Shown one piece after another: positions 46,844 to 55,846 of a DNA stretch of 64,000 nucleotides. The notes beneath the pieces were generated by a model that did no database searches, was not told the DNA's origin, and was given only the letters and a program-made list of their open reading frames with translations. Made by a program: the position numbers and the translations under genes. Positions within the stretch are counted from its first letter, which is position 1, and each line of letters begins with the position of its first letter. The DNA lies in assembly GCF_002873335.1 (NCBI RefSeq), contig NZ_MCUW01000020.1:106041-170040 (forward strand), given 5' to 3'. Origin of the DNA: Vibrio sp. 10N.286.49.B1. GTDB taxonomy: Bacteria > Pseudomonadota > Gammaproteobacteria > Enterobacterales > Vibrionaceae.

Positions 46844-47519
46844 GAGTTCTTCCATAATAAAAGCCAAATCGGTATCGAAAGTAGTGTCTACGAAAACCGA
46901 ACAATTAACAATCCTTGAAGGCGTAAATCTTTCTATTGATGCCGGCGAGTCCATCGCGATTGTTGGTACGTCGGGCGCCGGTAAGTCAACGCTGATGACA
47001 TTGTTGGCTGGGTTAGATGTGCCGAGCTCTGGGTCCATTGAGTTACTGGGTAAAAAGATATCAGATCTCGATGACGAAGCGCGTGCCTCGTTACGGAGTG
47101 AACACCTTGGTTTTGTTTTTCAAAGCTTTTTGCTGATCCCAAGTTTGAGCGCACTTGGAAATGTCACACTGCCATGCTTATTAAGAGGCGAAAGTGAGGA
47201 TGTGGACAAAGCGAAATTTTTACTTGAATCCGTTGGATTAGGGCACCGATTAGATCACCTTCCTTCTCAGTTATCGGGCGGAGAACAGCAACGTGTTGCC
47301 ATCGCACGAGCATTTATGACCAGCCCTAAGATCCTCTTTGCTGATGAACCGACAGGAAACCTAGACCAAAACACGGCGCATAAAATTGTCGAGCTGCTTT
47401 TTAATCTGAACAAAGAACATGGTACGACCCTAGTACTTGTGACTCACGATCTCTCTCTCGCCAAACGTTGCGACCGTGTTTTCTTAATGGATGCCGGACA
47501 ATTGAAAGAGGAACGCTAA
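46842..47519 (+). CDS. ybbA: ABC transporter ATP-binding protein YbbA
   Basis: A 225-residue ATPase of the LolD/MacB type. The Walker A is IVGTSGAGKSTLM, the signature LSGGEQQRVAIARA, the Walker B ILFADEPTGNLD and the H-loop VLVTHD. The ATG lies in a CATG that also encodes the tesA start on the other strand; a GGAAC sequence upstream serves as ribosome-binding site. It pairs with YbbP, whose ATG begins 2 bases after the stop. Divergence from tesA matches the arrangement in E. coli. Confidence 0.93.
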   Translation: MSSSIIKAKSVSKVVSTKTEQLTILEGVNLSIDAGESIAIVGTSGAGKSTLMTLLAGLDVPSSGSIELLGKKISDLDDEARASLRSEHLGFVFQSFLLIPSLSALGNVTLPCLLRGESEDVDKAKFLLESVGLGHRLDHLPSQLSGGEQQRVAIARAFMTSPKILFADEPTGNLDQNTAHKIVELLFNLNKEHGTTLVLVTHDLSLAKRCDRVFLMDAGQLKEER

Positions 47520-47520
47520 T

Positions 47521-49953
47521 ATGGCTGGTGAATCAGTGAACAAGCGATTACTGCTGTGGAGCGTTGATGAGATAAGGCAAGGGCAGTTGTGGCCGATCGC
47601 ATTATCTTTAACTATGATCATTGCCTGTATTTTCGGTTTGGCGGCACTGGCAGAACGTATGGAGCAGGTGATTGTTAAACAAGGTAAAGATGCGTTGTCT
47701 GCGGATACTATTTATATATCTGCGAATCCAATCTTGGACGACAATCTCACCTTAATTAAACAGTCTGGTCTTGAAGCCTCGTACTACACGCGATTTGCAA
47801 CCATGTCATTTAGTGATGTTGGAATGCAACTTATTACGGTAAAAGCCGTCGACGACGCCTTCCCTTTGCGCGGGTCATTAACGTTAGCATCAAAAAATCA
47901 CCAACAGCATCATGTTGCTCCTGGTGAGCTTTGGCTTGATGAGCGTATTGCCGAGCAACTTAACGTTGTGGAAGGGGACGTGGTTACTGTGGGAGATGCA
48001 GATTTAACGGTGAGCGGCGTTATTGTCGAAGAGCCGGGAATCAGTTTTAACCCATTTCAACAAATGCCTACGGCTTACATCCATCAAGACTCGGTTGATG
48101 AAACCGGTGCCGTCCAGTTGGGAAGTCGAGTCCAATTCAGGGTTTACCTTGCCGGAGACGATGATGCGATACAAGGTCTGAAAACGGACATTGCGTTATC
48201 CCCGAGCGATCGATGGCGAGATCAAGACTCAGCAAGCCGCAGCAACGATATCTTTGAAAGAACGACACAATACTTGTCCCTAACGGTTGCGATCATCATC
48301 ATTATGGCGGCGACGACCTTAGTATTGACGTGTCAGAACTACGTGCAAAGCCGCAGAAAAACGGTAGCGATGCTGAAAAGCCTTGGAGCAAGCAAGCGCT
48401 GGGTGATCCGTTGGCTAACCATACAGGCGTTACTGTTAGTGACGATGGCTATTGTTGTCGGTATCGTACTTGGTGTGGGATTGGAGTACTTGTTGCGAAT
48501 CCCGTTAACAGACTTACTTCCAAGTCCACTCCCAAGCTATGGTGCAATGCCGGCAATTATTGCCATTACGTCAAGCTTACTTATCGGGATCCCAGCGTTG
48601 GGTATCCCATTGTACAAGCTAGTGTCGGTTTCCTCGGTTGAGGTCTTGCAAAGTGTCGACGAGAAGCGAGGAGGTTGGATTTACCTTCTCATTGCCGTAC
48701 CACTAATACCACTCGTGGTGGTTTACCAAAATAACACCTTGATATGGATTTTACTGGCAGGTATTGCTGGGTTGTTCTTGTTATTAGGCGGCGTCAGTGT
48801 TGTATTTACGTTGTTACTAAGTAGGGTCACGTTACCCGTTTCGCTGAAACTTGCCGTAAGCCGAATTAATCGGAGTAAAAGGCATACTGCGCTTCAGTAT
48901 GGCGCGCTAGGTTTGTCATTAATGCTGTTGACCACGATTTGGTTGGTCAGAACGGATTTATTGAGTGACTGGCAACGGACGCTCCCAGCAGACGCCCCTA
49001 ATGCGTTTGCGCTCAACATTGCTGAGCATGAGATAGAACCTTATTTAGAGGTATTGGATAGCCACTCGGTACAACGCTCGCAAGCGTTTCCAATTACGCG
49101 TGGGCGTCTCACCTTGATAAATGGTCAAGATGCAGAACTCTCCCAGAAAAAGGGCGATGTAGAAACGGATGCATTGAGTCGAGAGCTCAATTTTACCTAT
49201 GCGTCTGCACTACCAGATTATAATGATGTCCTTGAAGGACAATGGACATCCGTTGGCGGAGTATCTGTTGAGCAGCAAGTAGCGGAAAACCTAAACATCA
49301 ACATTGGTGATGAGTTAGGCTTCACCATCAATGGTCAAAGTGTGTCTGCGACCGTTAACTCCATTCGTTTTGTGGAGTGGCGTGACATGAAACCTAACTT
49401 CTATTTTATTTTCACTCCGGATGTAATGGAAAACATTCCTAGCGCTTGGTTAGTGAGTTTTAGAATCGAAGACAAAGACAATGAGTTAGTTTCCTCATTA
49501 TCACGACAATATTCCACGGTCAGTTTAATGGATATTCGTTTAATGGGTGACAAGATCCAATCACTGTTGTCTCAGATAGTTTGGTCTATTACAGTCCTCG
49601 CTGCTCTAGGTGTCTTAGCAGGGGTGTTGCTTATCTTCACGTTGCTACGACTTAGCTTGGCGCAACGGCGAGATGAACTGCGTCTATATCGAACCCTAGG
49701 GGCTAGCCGGCAGCGTATTGTTCGAACCATTTGGGCCGAGTATGGCATTATGGCTTTGATCGCGGGCCTCGTGGCGACGTTGGGTGCCGAAATTGTCGTC
49801 GGCTTAATTATGAAACTTGGTTTTGAACTTCCATGGAACTGGCACTTTTCCACTTGGGTTGCTGTGCCTGTTATTGCTTTTATTACTTTGGCTGCAGTTT
49901 TGTTTTCGTTGATTAGACAGATGCTTAGTCCAAATAATAATGGCATATCATAA
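47521..49953 (+). CDS. ybbP: ABC transporter permease YbbP (FtsX-like)
   Basis: An 810-residue permease with two FtsX-type modules: helices near residue 20, a cluster at about 245-395, a second cluster around 395-490, and a final set after about 680. Between them lie large extracytoplasmic MacB-like domains. Motifs such as RRKTVAMLKSLGASKRWV and RRDELRLYRTLGASRQRIV mark the coupling helices. With YbbA it forms a mechanotransmission-type ABC system whose substrate is unknown; the pairing with tesA hints at lipid or acyl handling. Confidence 0.92.
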   Translation: MAGESVNKRLLLWSVDEIRQGQLWPIALSLTMIIACIFGLAALAERMEQVIVKQGKDALSADTIYISANPILDDNLTLIKQSGLEASYYTRFATMSFSDVGMQLITVKAVDDAFPLRGSLTLASKNHQQHHVAPGELWLDERIAEQLNVVEGDVVTVGDADLTVSGVIVEEPGISFNPFQQMPTAYIHQDSVDETGAVQLGSRVQFRVYLAGDDDAIQGLKTDIALSPSDRWRDQDSASRSNDIFERTTQYLSLTVAIIIIMAATTLVLTCQNYVQSRRKTVAMLKSLGASKRWVIRWLTIQALLLVTMAIVVGIVLGVGLEYLLRIPLTDLLPSPLPSYGAMPAIIAITSSLLIGIPALGIPLYKLVSVSSVEVLQSVDEKRGGWIYLLIAVPLIPLVVVYQNNTLIWILLAGIAGLFLLLGGVSVVFTLLLSRVTLPVSLKLAVSRINRSKRHTALQYGALGLSLMLLTTIWLVRTDLLSDWQRTLPADAPNAFALNIAEHEIEPYLEVLDSHSVQRSQAFPITRGRLTLINGQDAELSQKKGDVETDALSRELNFTYASALPDYNDVLEGQWTSVGGVSVEQQVAENLNINIGDELGFTINGQSVSATVNSIRFVEWRDMKPNFYFIFTPDVMENIPSAWLVSFRIEDKDNELVSSLSRQYSTVSLMDIRLMGDKIQSLLSQIVWSITVLAALGVLAGVLLIFTLLRLSLAQRRDELRLYRTLGASRQRIVRTIWAEYGIMALIAGLVATLGAEIVVGLIMKLGFELPWNWHFSTWVAVPVIAFITLAAVLFSLIRQMLSPNNNGIS

Positions 49954-49972
49954 CGTTTAAATTCAGTATTAT

Positions 49973-50016
49973 TGAGTTATCCACAAAAACGGTGGATAAA
50001 GTCTTGGATAACTCAA
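49973..50016. promoter_or_regulatory. Inverted repeat with DnaA-box-like sequences
   Basis: TTATCCACA at 49977-49985 is a perfect DnaA box. GGTGGATAA at 49991-49999 is an inverted copy with one mismatch, and TTGGATAAC at about 50004-50012 is a weaker one. The outer arms TTGAGTTATCC and GGATAACTCAA form an 11-bp inverted repeat enclosing the inner one. It begins 20 bases after the ybbP stop. It could bind DnaA or act as a hairpin; no long U-tract follows. Confidence 0.5.
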
Positions 50017-50205
50017 TAGTAAGAATAGTGACATAAAACCATAACCATTGATGTATCGACGATGGCGTGAATTCATCAACGTGTAATGTGTTTTCAACAG
50101 TTATTCAGTAAATTTATGTCAAGAAAAACATCACTAAAAATGTGATTTTTTTTAATGCTTTATCACGGTAAAATAACCATTCTATATAACGATAAAAACT
50201 AAACG

Positions 50206-51618
50206 ATGAACTCAGTTTATGCTCAGGCAGCCAGCGGTAAAAGTGTTGCCATTATTGGGGGAGGTGTTGCGGGTGCTACCGTCGCACTTTACTTAGCCAA
50301 GCAAGGCGTTGAGGTAACGTTATTTGAGAAAAACGTTACCTTAGTGAGTGGTCCACCGATCTGCCACCTTCATGCTGGAGGCAACTTATATAGAGAGCTC
50401 TCACACCAGCACTGTATCGATTTGCTGGAACAATCAATAGCCTTCGTCCGGTTCTTTCCTCAGACTATCAATCGACGTCCTACCGTCATTGCTGTACCAA
50501 AAAATGATCAAGGTATTCCCGACGCTCTCTTACCCAGACTAGAGTTGCTGAAGAATACGTATAAGACACTGGTGGAACTCGATCCTAATAATGAAGTATT
50601 AGGTCAGCCTGAAGACTATTATCGTTGCGTAGAGCGGTCCGATTTAGAGACATTGGCATTAGCAGAAAGTGTTTCAAAGCCAACGAGCGTTGATGAATGG
50701 CTCATTCCTTTTGCAAAAAATACTGACCTCGATAAATTAAAATACCCAGTCTACGTCGTACAAGAGTACGGTCTGAGTTTGTTTCGAGTCGCAGCAACCA
50801 TTGAACTCGCTGCTGAGTTGCTACCCAATTTAACCGTCTGCACAGGTGTCAAGGTAGAGCGGGTGACATCGCTTGAGCAGGGGGTGTCAATTGAATACGG
50901 CGATTCTTCATGTGGTGAGTTCGATTATCTCATTAATGCCTGCGGTTTTAGAACCGGTTTGATTGACGACCAACTGAATTATTCACGTCAGCGTATGGTT
51001 GAGTTTAAAGCAGCCTATATCACGCATTGGCAAGCGTCTTCTCATGAGAAATGGCCAGAAGTGATATTCCACGGTCAACGAGGTACACCACAAGGGATGG
51101 CTCAATTGACGCCTTATCCAGATGGTTATTTTCAGCTGCACGGCATGACGAGTGACATTACCTTGTTTGAAGATGGGTTAGTGCATTCGTCTGAAAACAG
51201 TGCGCAGCCTTGTCTCCCTCAATATCTGATGAATAAAGTGGATAATGGTTGGTCGTTTGATATGCAAAATCAGCGTTCGTTGAGTGCTATCTCGCACCTT
51301 AGTCAATATGTCCCTTCGTTTATTAACGCAACGCCTGCGGGAAAGCCATTGTTTGGGGCGCAACAAATTCCAGGAACAGATCCAAGTTTAAGAACGGCAG
51401 ATGTGAGCTTCGAAGGTGAATGTTACGCTAGACTAGAGATAGTAAAAGCGTCATCTGCTCTACAAGCGGGAAAGAAAATTGCAGCGCAATGGTTTAATAC
51501 AGCGTTACGGGGTGACGTTTTTCTGACAAATGATTTTGAACTTAACATTGTCGAGCAAAAAGCGCGCGAATTGGCAGTATCGCGTGGATACCCAGAATCA
51601 TTGGCAAAGGCGTATTGA
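50206..51618 (+). CDS. FAD-dependent oxidoreductase
   Basis: A 470-residue flavoprotein with the Rossmann motif VAIIGGGVAGATVALYLAKQGVEVTLFEK at residues 14-43 and a second FAD contact (YLINACGFRTG) typical of the DAO/GMC-like group. ICHLHAGGNLYRE is conserved in a Vibrio subgroup. The substrate is unknown; amino-acid or quinone oxidation are possibilities. There is no obvious ribosome-binding site before the ATG, and no partner gene next to it. Confidence 0.8.
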   Translation: MNSVYAQAASGKSVAIIGGGVAGATVALYLAKQGVEVTLFEKNVTLVSGPPICHLHAGGNLYRELSHQHCIDLLEQSIAFVRFFPQTINRRPTVIAVPKNDQGIPDALLPRLELLKNTYKTLVELDPNNEVLGQPEDYYRCVERSDLETLALAESVSKPTSVDEWLIPFAKNTDLDKLKYPVYVVQEYGLSLFRVAATIELAAELLPNLTVCTGVKVERVTSLEQGVSIEYGDSSCGEFDYLINACGFRTGLIDDQLNYSRQRMVEFKAAYITHWQASSHEKWPEVIFHGQRGTPQGMAQLTPYPDGYFQLHGMTSDITLFEDGLVHSSENSAQPCLPQYLMNKVDNGWSFDMQNQRSLSAISHLSQYVPSFINATPAGKPLFGAQQIPGTDPSLRTADVSFEGECYARLEIVKASSALQAGKKIAAQWFNTALRGDVFLTNDFELNIVEQKARELAVSRGYPESLAKAY

Positions 51619-51806
51619 TTATCAATGATGACTTCTGTTGATTAGAGAAAAAGGCCGTAAATACATAGGCAATGGTACGGGTATAAACATAGGTGCCAGT
51701 GTTTATATAAGTATAGGTAACGGTACGAATAGAAGCATAGTCAAAAGGTCGTATTTGTTATGGAAATCATTATAATCACCGCTAATAAAAACAAGGAGTT
51801 GGCAAA

Positions 51807-52823
51807 ATGAATATCCTAGTAACAGGCGGAGCAGGCTATATTGGTAGCCACACGTGTGTACAACTGATCGGTGCAGGTATGACACCGATTATCTTCGATA
51901 ATCTTTATAACAGTAAAGTGGCGGTATTAGACCGTATAGAGCGTGTTTCAGGCTCTCGTCCAACGTTTGTTGAAGGCGATGTGAGAAATAAGCAAGCGTT
52001 GTTGGATGCGTTGACACAATACAAGATTGACGCAGTGATTCATTTTGCGGGTTTGAAAGCCGTTGGTGAGTCTGTCGAAAAGCCGCTTGAATACTATGAT
52101 AACAACGTTAACGGCACGTTGGTGCTTGTGGATGCGATGCGCGATGCCGACGTTAAGCACTTAGTGTTCAGTTCATCCGCAACCGTATATGGGGATCCTG
52201 CCTCCGTTCCTATCACTGAAGAATTCCCAATCAGTGCGACTAACCCTTATGGGCGCAGCAAACTCATGGTTGAAGAGTGTTTAACTGATTTTCAGAAAGC
52301 CAATCCTGATTGGACGATTACGTTACTGCGCTATTTTAATCCAGTTGGCTCTCACCCAAGCGGTGAAATGGGAGAAGACCCACAGGGCATTCCTAATAAT
52401 CTCATGCCTTTTGTATCTCAGGTGGCAGTAGGGCGACGTGAATTTTTATCGGTCTTTGGTAATGACTATCCGACAAAGGATGGGACAGGTGTGCGTGATT
52501 ACATCCATGTTATGGATCTAGCGGATGGGCACATTGCCGCGTTGAAGACGTTGGATAAGAATCAAGGTTTACATATCTACAATTTAGGTACGGGGAATGG
52601 TTATAGCGTGCTTGAAATGGTAGAAGCGTTTAGTGCAGCCTCAGGTAAGGATGTACCTTATAAGATAGTAGATCGTCGACCTGGTGATATTGCTGAATGT
52701 TGGGCTGATCCAAGTAAAGCTAATCGAGATTTGGGCTGGAAGGCCACTAGGACGCTAACCGATATGTCTTCAGATGGGTGGAAGTGGCAATCGCTTAATC
52801 CAACGGGATATCCAAACAAATGA
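51807..52823 (+). CDS. galE: UDP-glucose 4-epimerase GalE
   Basis: A 338-residue short-chain dehydrogenase-type epimerase. The N-terminal MNILVTGGAGYIGSHTCVQLI binds NAD. The catalytic SSSATVYGDP and NPYGRSKLMVEE (YxxxK) follow, then RYFNPVGSHPSGEMGEDPQGIPNNLMPFV. The length and motifs match E. coli GalE throughout. It interconverts UDP-glucose and UDP-galactose. It stands alone, not in a galETKM operon, with an AAGGAG ribosome-binding site and a strong terminator. Confidence 0.97.
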   Translation: MNILVTGGAGYIGSHTCVQLIGAGMTPIIFDNLYNSKVAVLDRIERVSGSRPTFVEGDVRNKQALLDALTQYKIDAVIHFAGLKAVGESVEKPLEYYDNNVNGTLVLVDAMRDADVKHLVFSSSATVYGDPASVPITEEFPISATNPYGRSKLMVEECLTDFQKANPDWTITLLRYFNPVGSHPSGEMGEDPQGIPNNLMPFVSQVAVGRREFLSVFGNDYPTKDGTGVRDYIHVMDLADGHIAALKTLDKNQGLHIYNLGTGNGYSVLEMVEAFSAASGKDVPYKIVDRRPGDIAECWADPSKANRDLGWKATRTLTDMSSDGWKWQSLNPTGYPNK

Positions 52824-52843
52824 CTCGTTAAAACAGAATTGAC

Positions 52844-52872
52844 AAAAAAAGGCGCTTAATGCGCCTTTTTTT
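52844..52872. terminator. Terminator of galE
   Basis: AAAAAAAGGCGC / GCGCCTTTTTTT, a 12-bp perfect inverted repeat with a 5-base loop, lies 21 bases after the galE stop. Long A and T runs make it usable in both directions. Confidence 0.9.
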
Positions 52873-52988
52873 GATCTGAATCCCGTTGTTAAGCGATTAA
52901 AAAGTGGCATGTTGTTATTTTTTTGATAAAATCAATTTGTCACTTAATAATAAGTGCAAAATTTCTTTTGAATATTTAGGGGAATACC

Positions 52989-53063
52989 ATGGAGCTAGCG
53001 CTCATCGTCGCTTTTGTCGTTACCTCAGCGGTAATGGTAAAAAAAGAAATGGCAAAAAAATAA
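52989..53063 (+). CDS. Possible 24-aa single-helix membrane peptide
   Basis: ATG at 52989 is preceded by AGGGGGA, an excellent Shine-Dalgarno. The peptide MELALIVAFVVTSAVMVKK plus a basic tail (EMAKK) would span the membrane once. It sits alone between the galE terminator and its own terminator at 53118-53142. It has no known family. Alternatively the region encodes a small RNA and the ORF is chance. Confidence 0.5.
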   Translation: MELALIVAFVVTSAVMVKKEMAKK

Positions 53064-53117
53064 CATCACTCACACCTTTTTGTTACAAATACTTTTAAGT
53101 GAATGAATTATCGAACT

Positions 53118-53142
53118 AAAACCGGCTTATGCCGGTTTTTTT
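53118..53142 (+). terminator. Terminator after the small membrane-peptide ORF
   Basis: A stem AAACCGGC / GCCGGTTT with loop TTAT is followed by TTTTTTG. It is 55 bases after the 24-codon ORF and about 165 bases before rimK, so it closes a separate transcript. Confidence 0.85.
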
Positions 53143-53308
53143 GTGCCTGTAATATCTGCTAACAACAAAAATATTTTGTCGTAAAGGACAAAAATTATCG
53201 TTTTATTTTTAACGGTTAAACTCTTAAGGTGCACCCTCTTTCCGGTCATTCGTATACCGGTGTTTCACACTCAAAAAAACAAACTTAAATATCTAAGAGG
53301 ATACTGCC

Positions 53309-54214
53309 ATGCGCATTGCGATTCTATCTCGCAACGAAAACTTGTACTCAACTCGTCGCCTAAAAGAAGCAGGTGAAGCGAGGGGACACCAAGTGGATAT
53401 CATTGATACCCTGCATTGCTATATGGATATTACGAGTAGTAACTCGAAAGTTCGTTACATGGGTGAGGAACTGCCGCAATACGACGCTGTTATTCCGAGA
53501 ATCGGGTCGTCTATTACGTTTTACGGTACCGCGGTTGTTCGCCAGTTTGAGATGATGGGAACATTTTGTGTCAATGAATCAGTAGCAATAAGCCGCTCTC
53601 GCGACAAATTACGTTCCCTTCAGTTGCTGTCTCGTAAAGGCATTGGTTTGCCTAGAACCGGGTTTGCAAGCAAACCTGACAAGATTCAGGATCTCATTAA
53701 AAACGTTGGCGGGGCACCGCTGGTCATTAAGCTTTTAGAAGGAACCCAAGGCATTGGAGTCGTTTTAGCTGAAACTAATAAAGCGGCAGAGAGCGTTATT
53801 GAAGCATTCATGGGACTCAAAGCTAATATTTTGGTGCAAGAGTTTATTGAAGAGGCCAATGGCGCTGACATTCGTTGCTTTGTTGTCGGTGGCAAGGTTA
53901 TCGCGGCAATGAAACGCCAAGCAGCGGAAGGTGAGTTCCGATCAAACCTTCATCGTGGCGGAAGTGCTCAGTTGGTGAAGTTGAGTAAAGAAGAGCGTGC
54001 GACGGCAGTCAATGCAGCCAAAGCAATGGGCTTGAATCTTTGTGGTGTCGATATTTTGCAATCTAAAAATGGACCAGTGGTGATGGAAGTGAACTCTTCT
54101 CCAGGTCTGGAAGGCATTGAGAAAGCAACTGGCAAAGATGTCGGTGATTTGATTTTTGAATTCATCGAAAAAAATGCAAAACCTAACAGAAACAAAACCA
54201 TAGGACGTGGATAA
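53309..54214 (+). CDS. rimK: RimK-type ATP-grasp glutamate ligase
   Basis: A 301-residue ATP-grasp ligase closely matching RimK. It has [21 protein letters not shown] at the N-terminus, then [36 protein letters not shown] (ATP-binding loop) and [18 protein letters not shown]. RimK adds glutamate residues to the C-terminus of ribosomal protein S6 and can make poly-alpha-glutamate. A GAGGA ribosome-binding site is present. The next gene's ATG begins immediately after the stop. Confidence 0.95.
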   Translation: MRIAILSRNENLYSTRRLKEAGEARGHQVDIIDTLHCYMDITSSNSKVRYMGEELPQYDAVIPRIGSSITFYGTAVVRQFEMMGTFCVNESVAISRSRDKLRSLQLLSRKGIGLPRTGFASKPDKIQDLIKNVGGAPLVIKLLEGTQGIGVVLAETNKAAESVIEAFMGLKANILVQEFIEEANGADIRCFVVGGKVIAAMKRQAAEGEFRSNLHRGGSAQLVKLSKEERATAVNAAKAMGLNLCGVDILQSKNGPVVMEVNSSPGLEGIEKATGKDVGDLIFEFIEKNAKPNRNKTIGRG

Positions 54215-55234
54215 ATGACAAAAGAGTTGGTGATAGCGGGGGTAGAAATACGCCCTGGAGAACGCAAAGAGATCGATATCCCGGTGGCTAAATTGTATAC
54301 CGATGCCGAGGTGTCGATACCGATTCAAGTTATTCGCTCTAAAAAAGAAGGACCGACTGTATTTGTCAGTGCAGCCGTACATGGCGATGAGCTCAATGGC
54401 ATTGAAATTATTAGCCGATTGATTGCAGAAAATTTGAAGTTACAAAATGGGACGTTGATTCTTGTTCCAATGGTGAATGTTTACGGGGTATTAAACCAAA
54501 GCCGTTATATGCCAGATAGACGTGACCTTAATCGCTGCTTTCCGGGGTCTAAAAAAGGTTCACTAGCAGGACGATTAGCGTATACGTTTTTAAACAGTAT
54601 TGTTGCGCATTGTGATTACGGTGTGGATTTGCATACGGGCGCAATTCATCGCTCTAATTTACCGCAAATTCGTGCCAACTTGGATGACCCTGAAACTAAA
54701 ATGCTCGCTGAAGCGTTTGCAGTACCAGTGCTGTTGAATGCGAACATTCGTGATGGCTCACTGCGTGAAGCTGCTGTGAACAAAGGGGCACGTGTTTTGC
54801 TTTATGAGGCGGGTGAGGCACTGCGATTTGATGAGCTGTCTATTCAGACCGGTGTTAAAGGTGTTATTCGCGTACTTAAAGCATTGGGTATGATTCGAAA
54901 GCGAGTGAAAGCGGCCAACACGGAACCATTTGTTGCTAACCGCAGTGACTGGACCCGAGCTGACGCGAGTGGGTTTGTGAAGGAGTATGTCGCGCTGGGT
55001 GCTAAAATAGAAAAAGGAGAGGTACTTGCTGATATTAATGGCCCTCTGGGTAATAACATCAGTCAAGTTATCTCCAATCGAGCGGGAATTATTATTGGTA
55101 AGCAAAACATCCCGCTTGTTCAAGAAGGCGAAGCAATGTATCACATCGCGTATTTTGGAGATTGCGCAGAAGAGGTATTTGAACACATCGAAATCATGCA
55201 AGATTCGATTGTTCCCGTAGAACCGAGCATTTAA
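54215..55234 (+). CDS. Succinylglutamate desuccinylase/aspartoacylase family protein
   Basis: A 339-residue zinc carboxypeptidase-like (M14-type) AstE/ASPA enzyme. Metal and catalytic motifs are AAVHGDELNGIEI (His and Glu ligands), DRRDLNRCFPG (Arg and Asn of the substrate site), VDLHTGAIHRSNLP (third His) and LLYEAGEA (catalytic Glu). The C-terminal lipoyl-like beta domain is typical of the longer subgroup. It is directly coupled to rimK, so a role on N-acyl or glutamyl peptide bonds made by RimK is plausible but unproven. Confidence 0.88.
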   Translation: MTKELVIAGVEIRPGERKEIDIPVAKLYTDAEVSIPIQVIRSKKEGPTVFVSAAVHGDELNGIEIISRLIAENLKLQNGTLILVPMVNVYGVLNQSRYMPDRRDLNRCFPGSKKGSLAGRLAYTFLNSIVAHCDYGVDLHTGAIHRSNLPQIRANLDDPETKMLAEAFAVPVLLNANIRDGSLREAAVNKGARVLLYEAGEALRFDELSIQTGVKGVIRVLKALGMIRKRVKAANTEPFVANRSDWTRADASGFVKEYVALGAKIEKGEVLADINGPLGNNISQVISNRAGIIIGKQNIPLVQEGEAMYHIAYFGDCAEEVFEHIEIMQDSIVPVEPSI

Positions 55235-55238
55235 ATTT

Positions 55239-55676
55239 ATGCCTAACACTTATAACGACCGTATGATTATTGGCAACCTAGAGTTGTGTAGCCTGCCTGA
55301 ACTGGGTATCACTGACTTAGAGGTTCGCATTGATACTGGAGCGAAAACGTCATCCCTGCACGTGGACAATCTAACTCGTACAAAAAGAGACGGTAGGCTA
55401 TACGTGCAATACGACTTACATCCTGATATCTATCATTTGGAGCAAATCGTTCATTGTGAATCGTTAGTTGTCGATTCCAGACGAATTAAGTCTTCCAATG
55501 GTGATATTGAGCAGCGGTGCGTTATTAGTACCTTGTTTCGTTTAGGTGACAGAGAATGGCCAATTGAAGTGACACTTACAAATCGTCAAGACATGTCTTA
55601 CATGATGTTATTGGGCCGCGAAGCCATGAATGAGAAAGTCTACGTAGACCCAAGCAGAGCGTTTCTTATTGACTAG
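55239..55676 (+). CDS. rimB: Retropepsin-like protease (RimB-type, formerly ATP-dependent zinc protease)
   Basis: A 145-residue PF05618 protein. The aspartic-protease-like motif is RIDTGAKTSSLHVD (Asp32-Thr-Gly) and a flap-like VTLTNRQDMSYMMLLGREAM follows near the C-terminus. In Pseudomonas RimB works with RimK to control S6 glutamylation. Here the gene follows the AstE-like gene by 4 bases and is the third in the rimK operon. No zinc-binding HEXXH is present, so the old zinc-protease name is misleading. Confidence 0.85.
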   Translation: MPNTYNDRMIIGNLELCSLPELGITDLEVRIDTGAKTSSLHVDNLTRTKRDGRLYVQYDLHPDIYHLEQIVHCESLVVDSRRIKSSNGDIEQRCVISTLFRLGDREWPIEVTLTNRQDMSYMMLLGREAMNEKVYVDPSRAFLID

Positions 55677-55750
55677 GTGCCAATCAAACCGTAGCTGGGT
55701 GTTATTGCCATCATTCATGTCCCTAGTGTTTTCATACAACGTTCTATTTA

Positions 55751-55776
55751 GAAACCGTCGAAAGACGGTTTTTTTA
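55751..55776 (+). terminator. Terminator of the rimK operon
   Basis: A stem AAACCGTC / GACGGTTT with a GAAA tetraloop is followed by TTTT. It lies 75 bases after the rimB-like stop codon. Confidence 0.9.
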
Positions 55777-55792
55777 ATGCAGGAATGCGAAC

Positions 55793-55824
55793 AAAAAAAG
55801 CAGAATGAATGAACATTCTGCTTT
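55793..55824 (-). terminator. Terminator of maoP
   Basis: A stem AAAGCAGAATG / CATTCTGCTTT with a short loop. On the minus strand it is followed by TTTT and more T residues. It lies 23 bases past the maoP stop codon. Confidence 0.85.
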
Positions 55825-55846
55825 GATTAGGAAGAATAAATAACAA

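Noticed and set aside
46844..47038. N-terminal extension of tesA to 269 residues
   Set aside because: The extra 65 codons are antisense to ybbA, show no signal-peptide logic and the real signal peptide starts at 46843.
51660..51745. Imperfect ATAGGTAACGGTACG-like repeats before galE
   Set aside because: The similarity between units is weak and short; it may be chance in an AT-rich gap.
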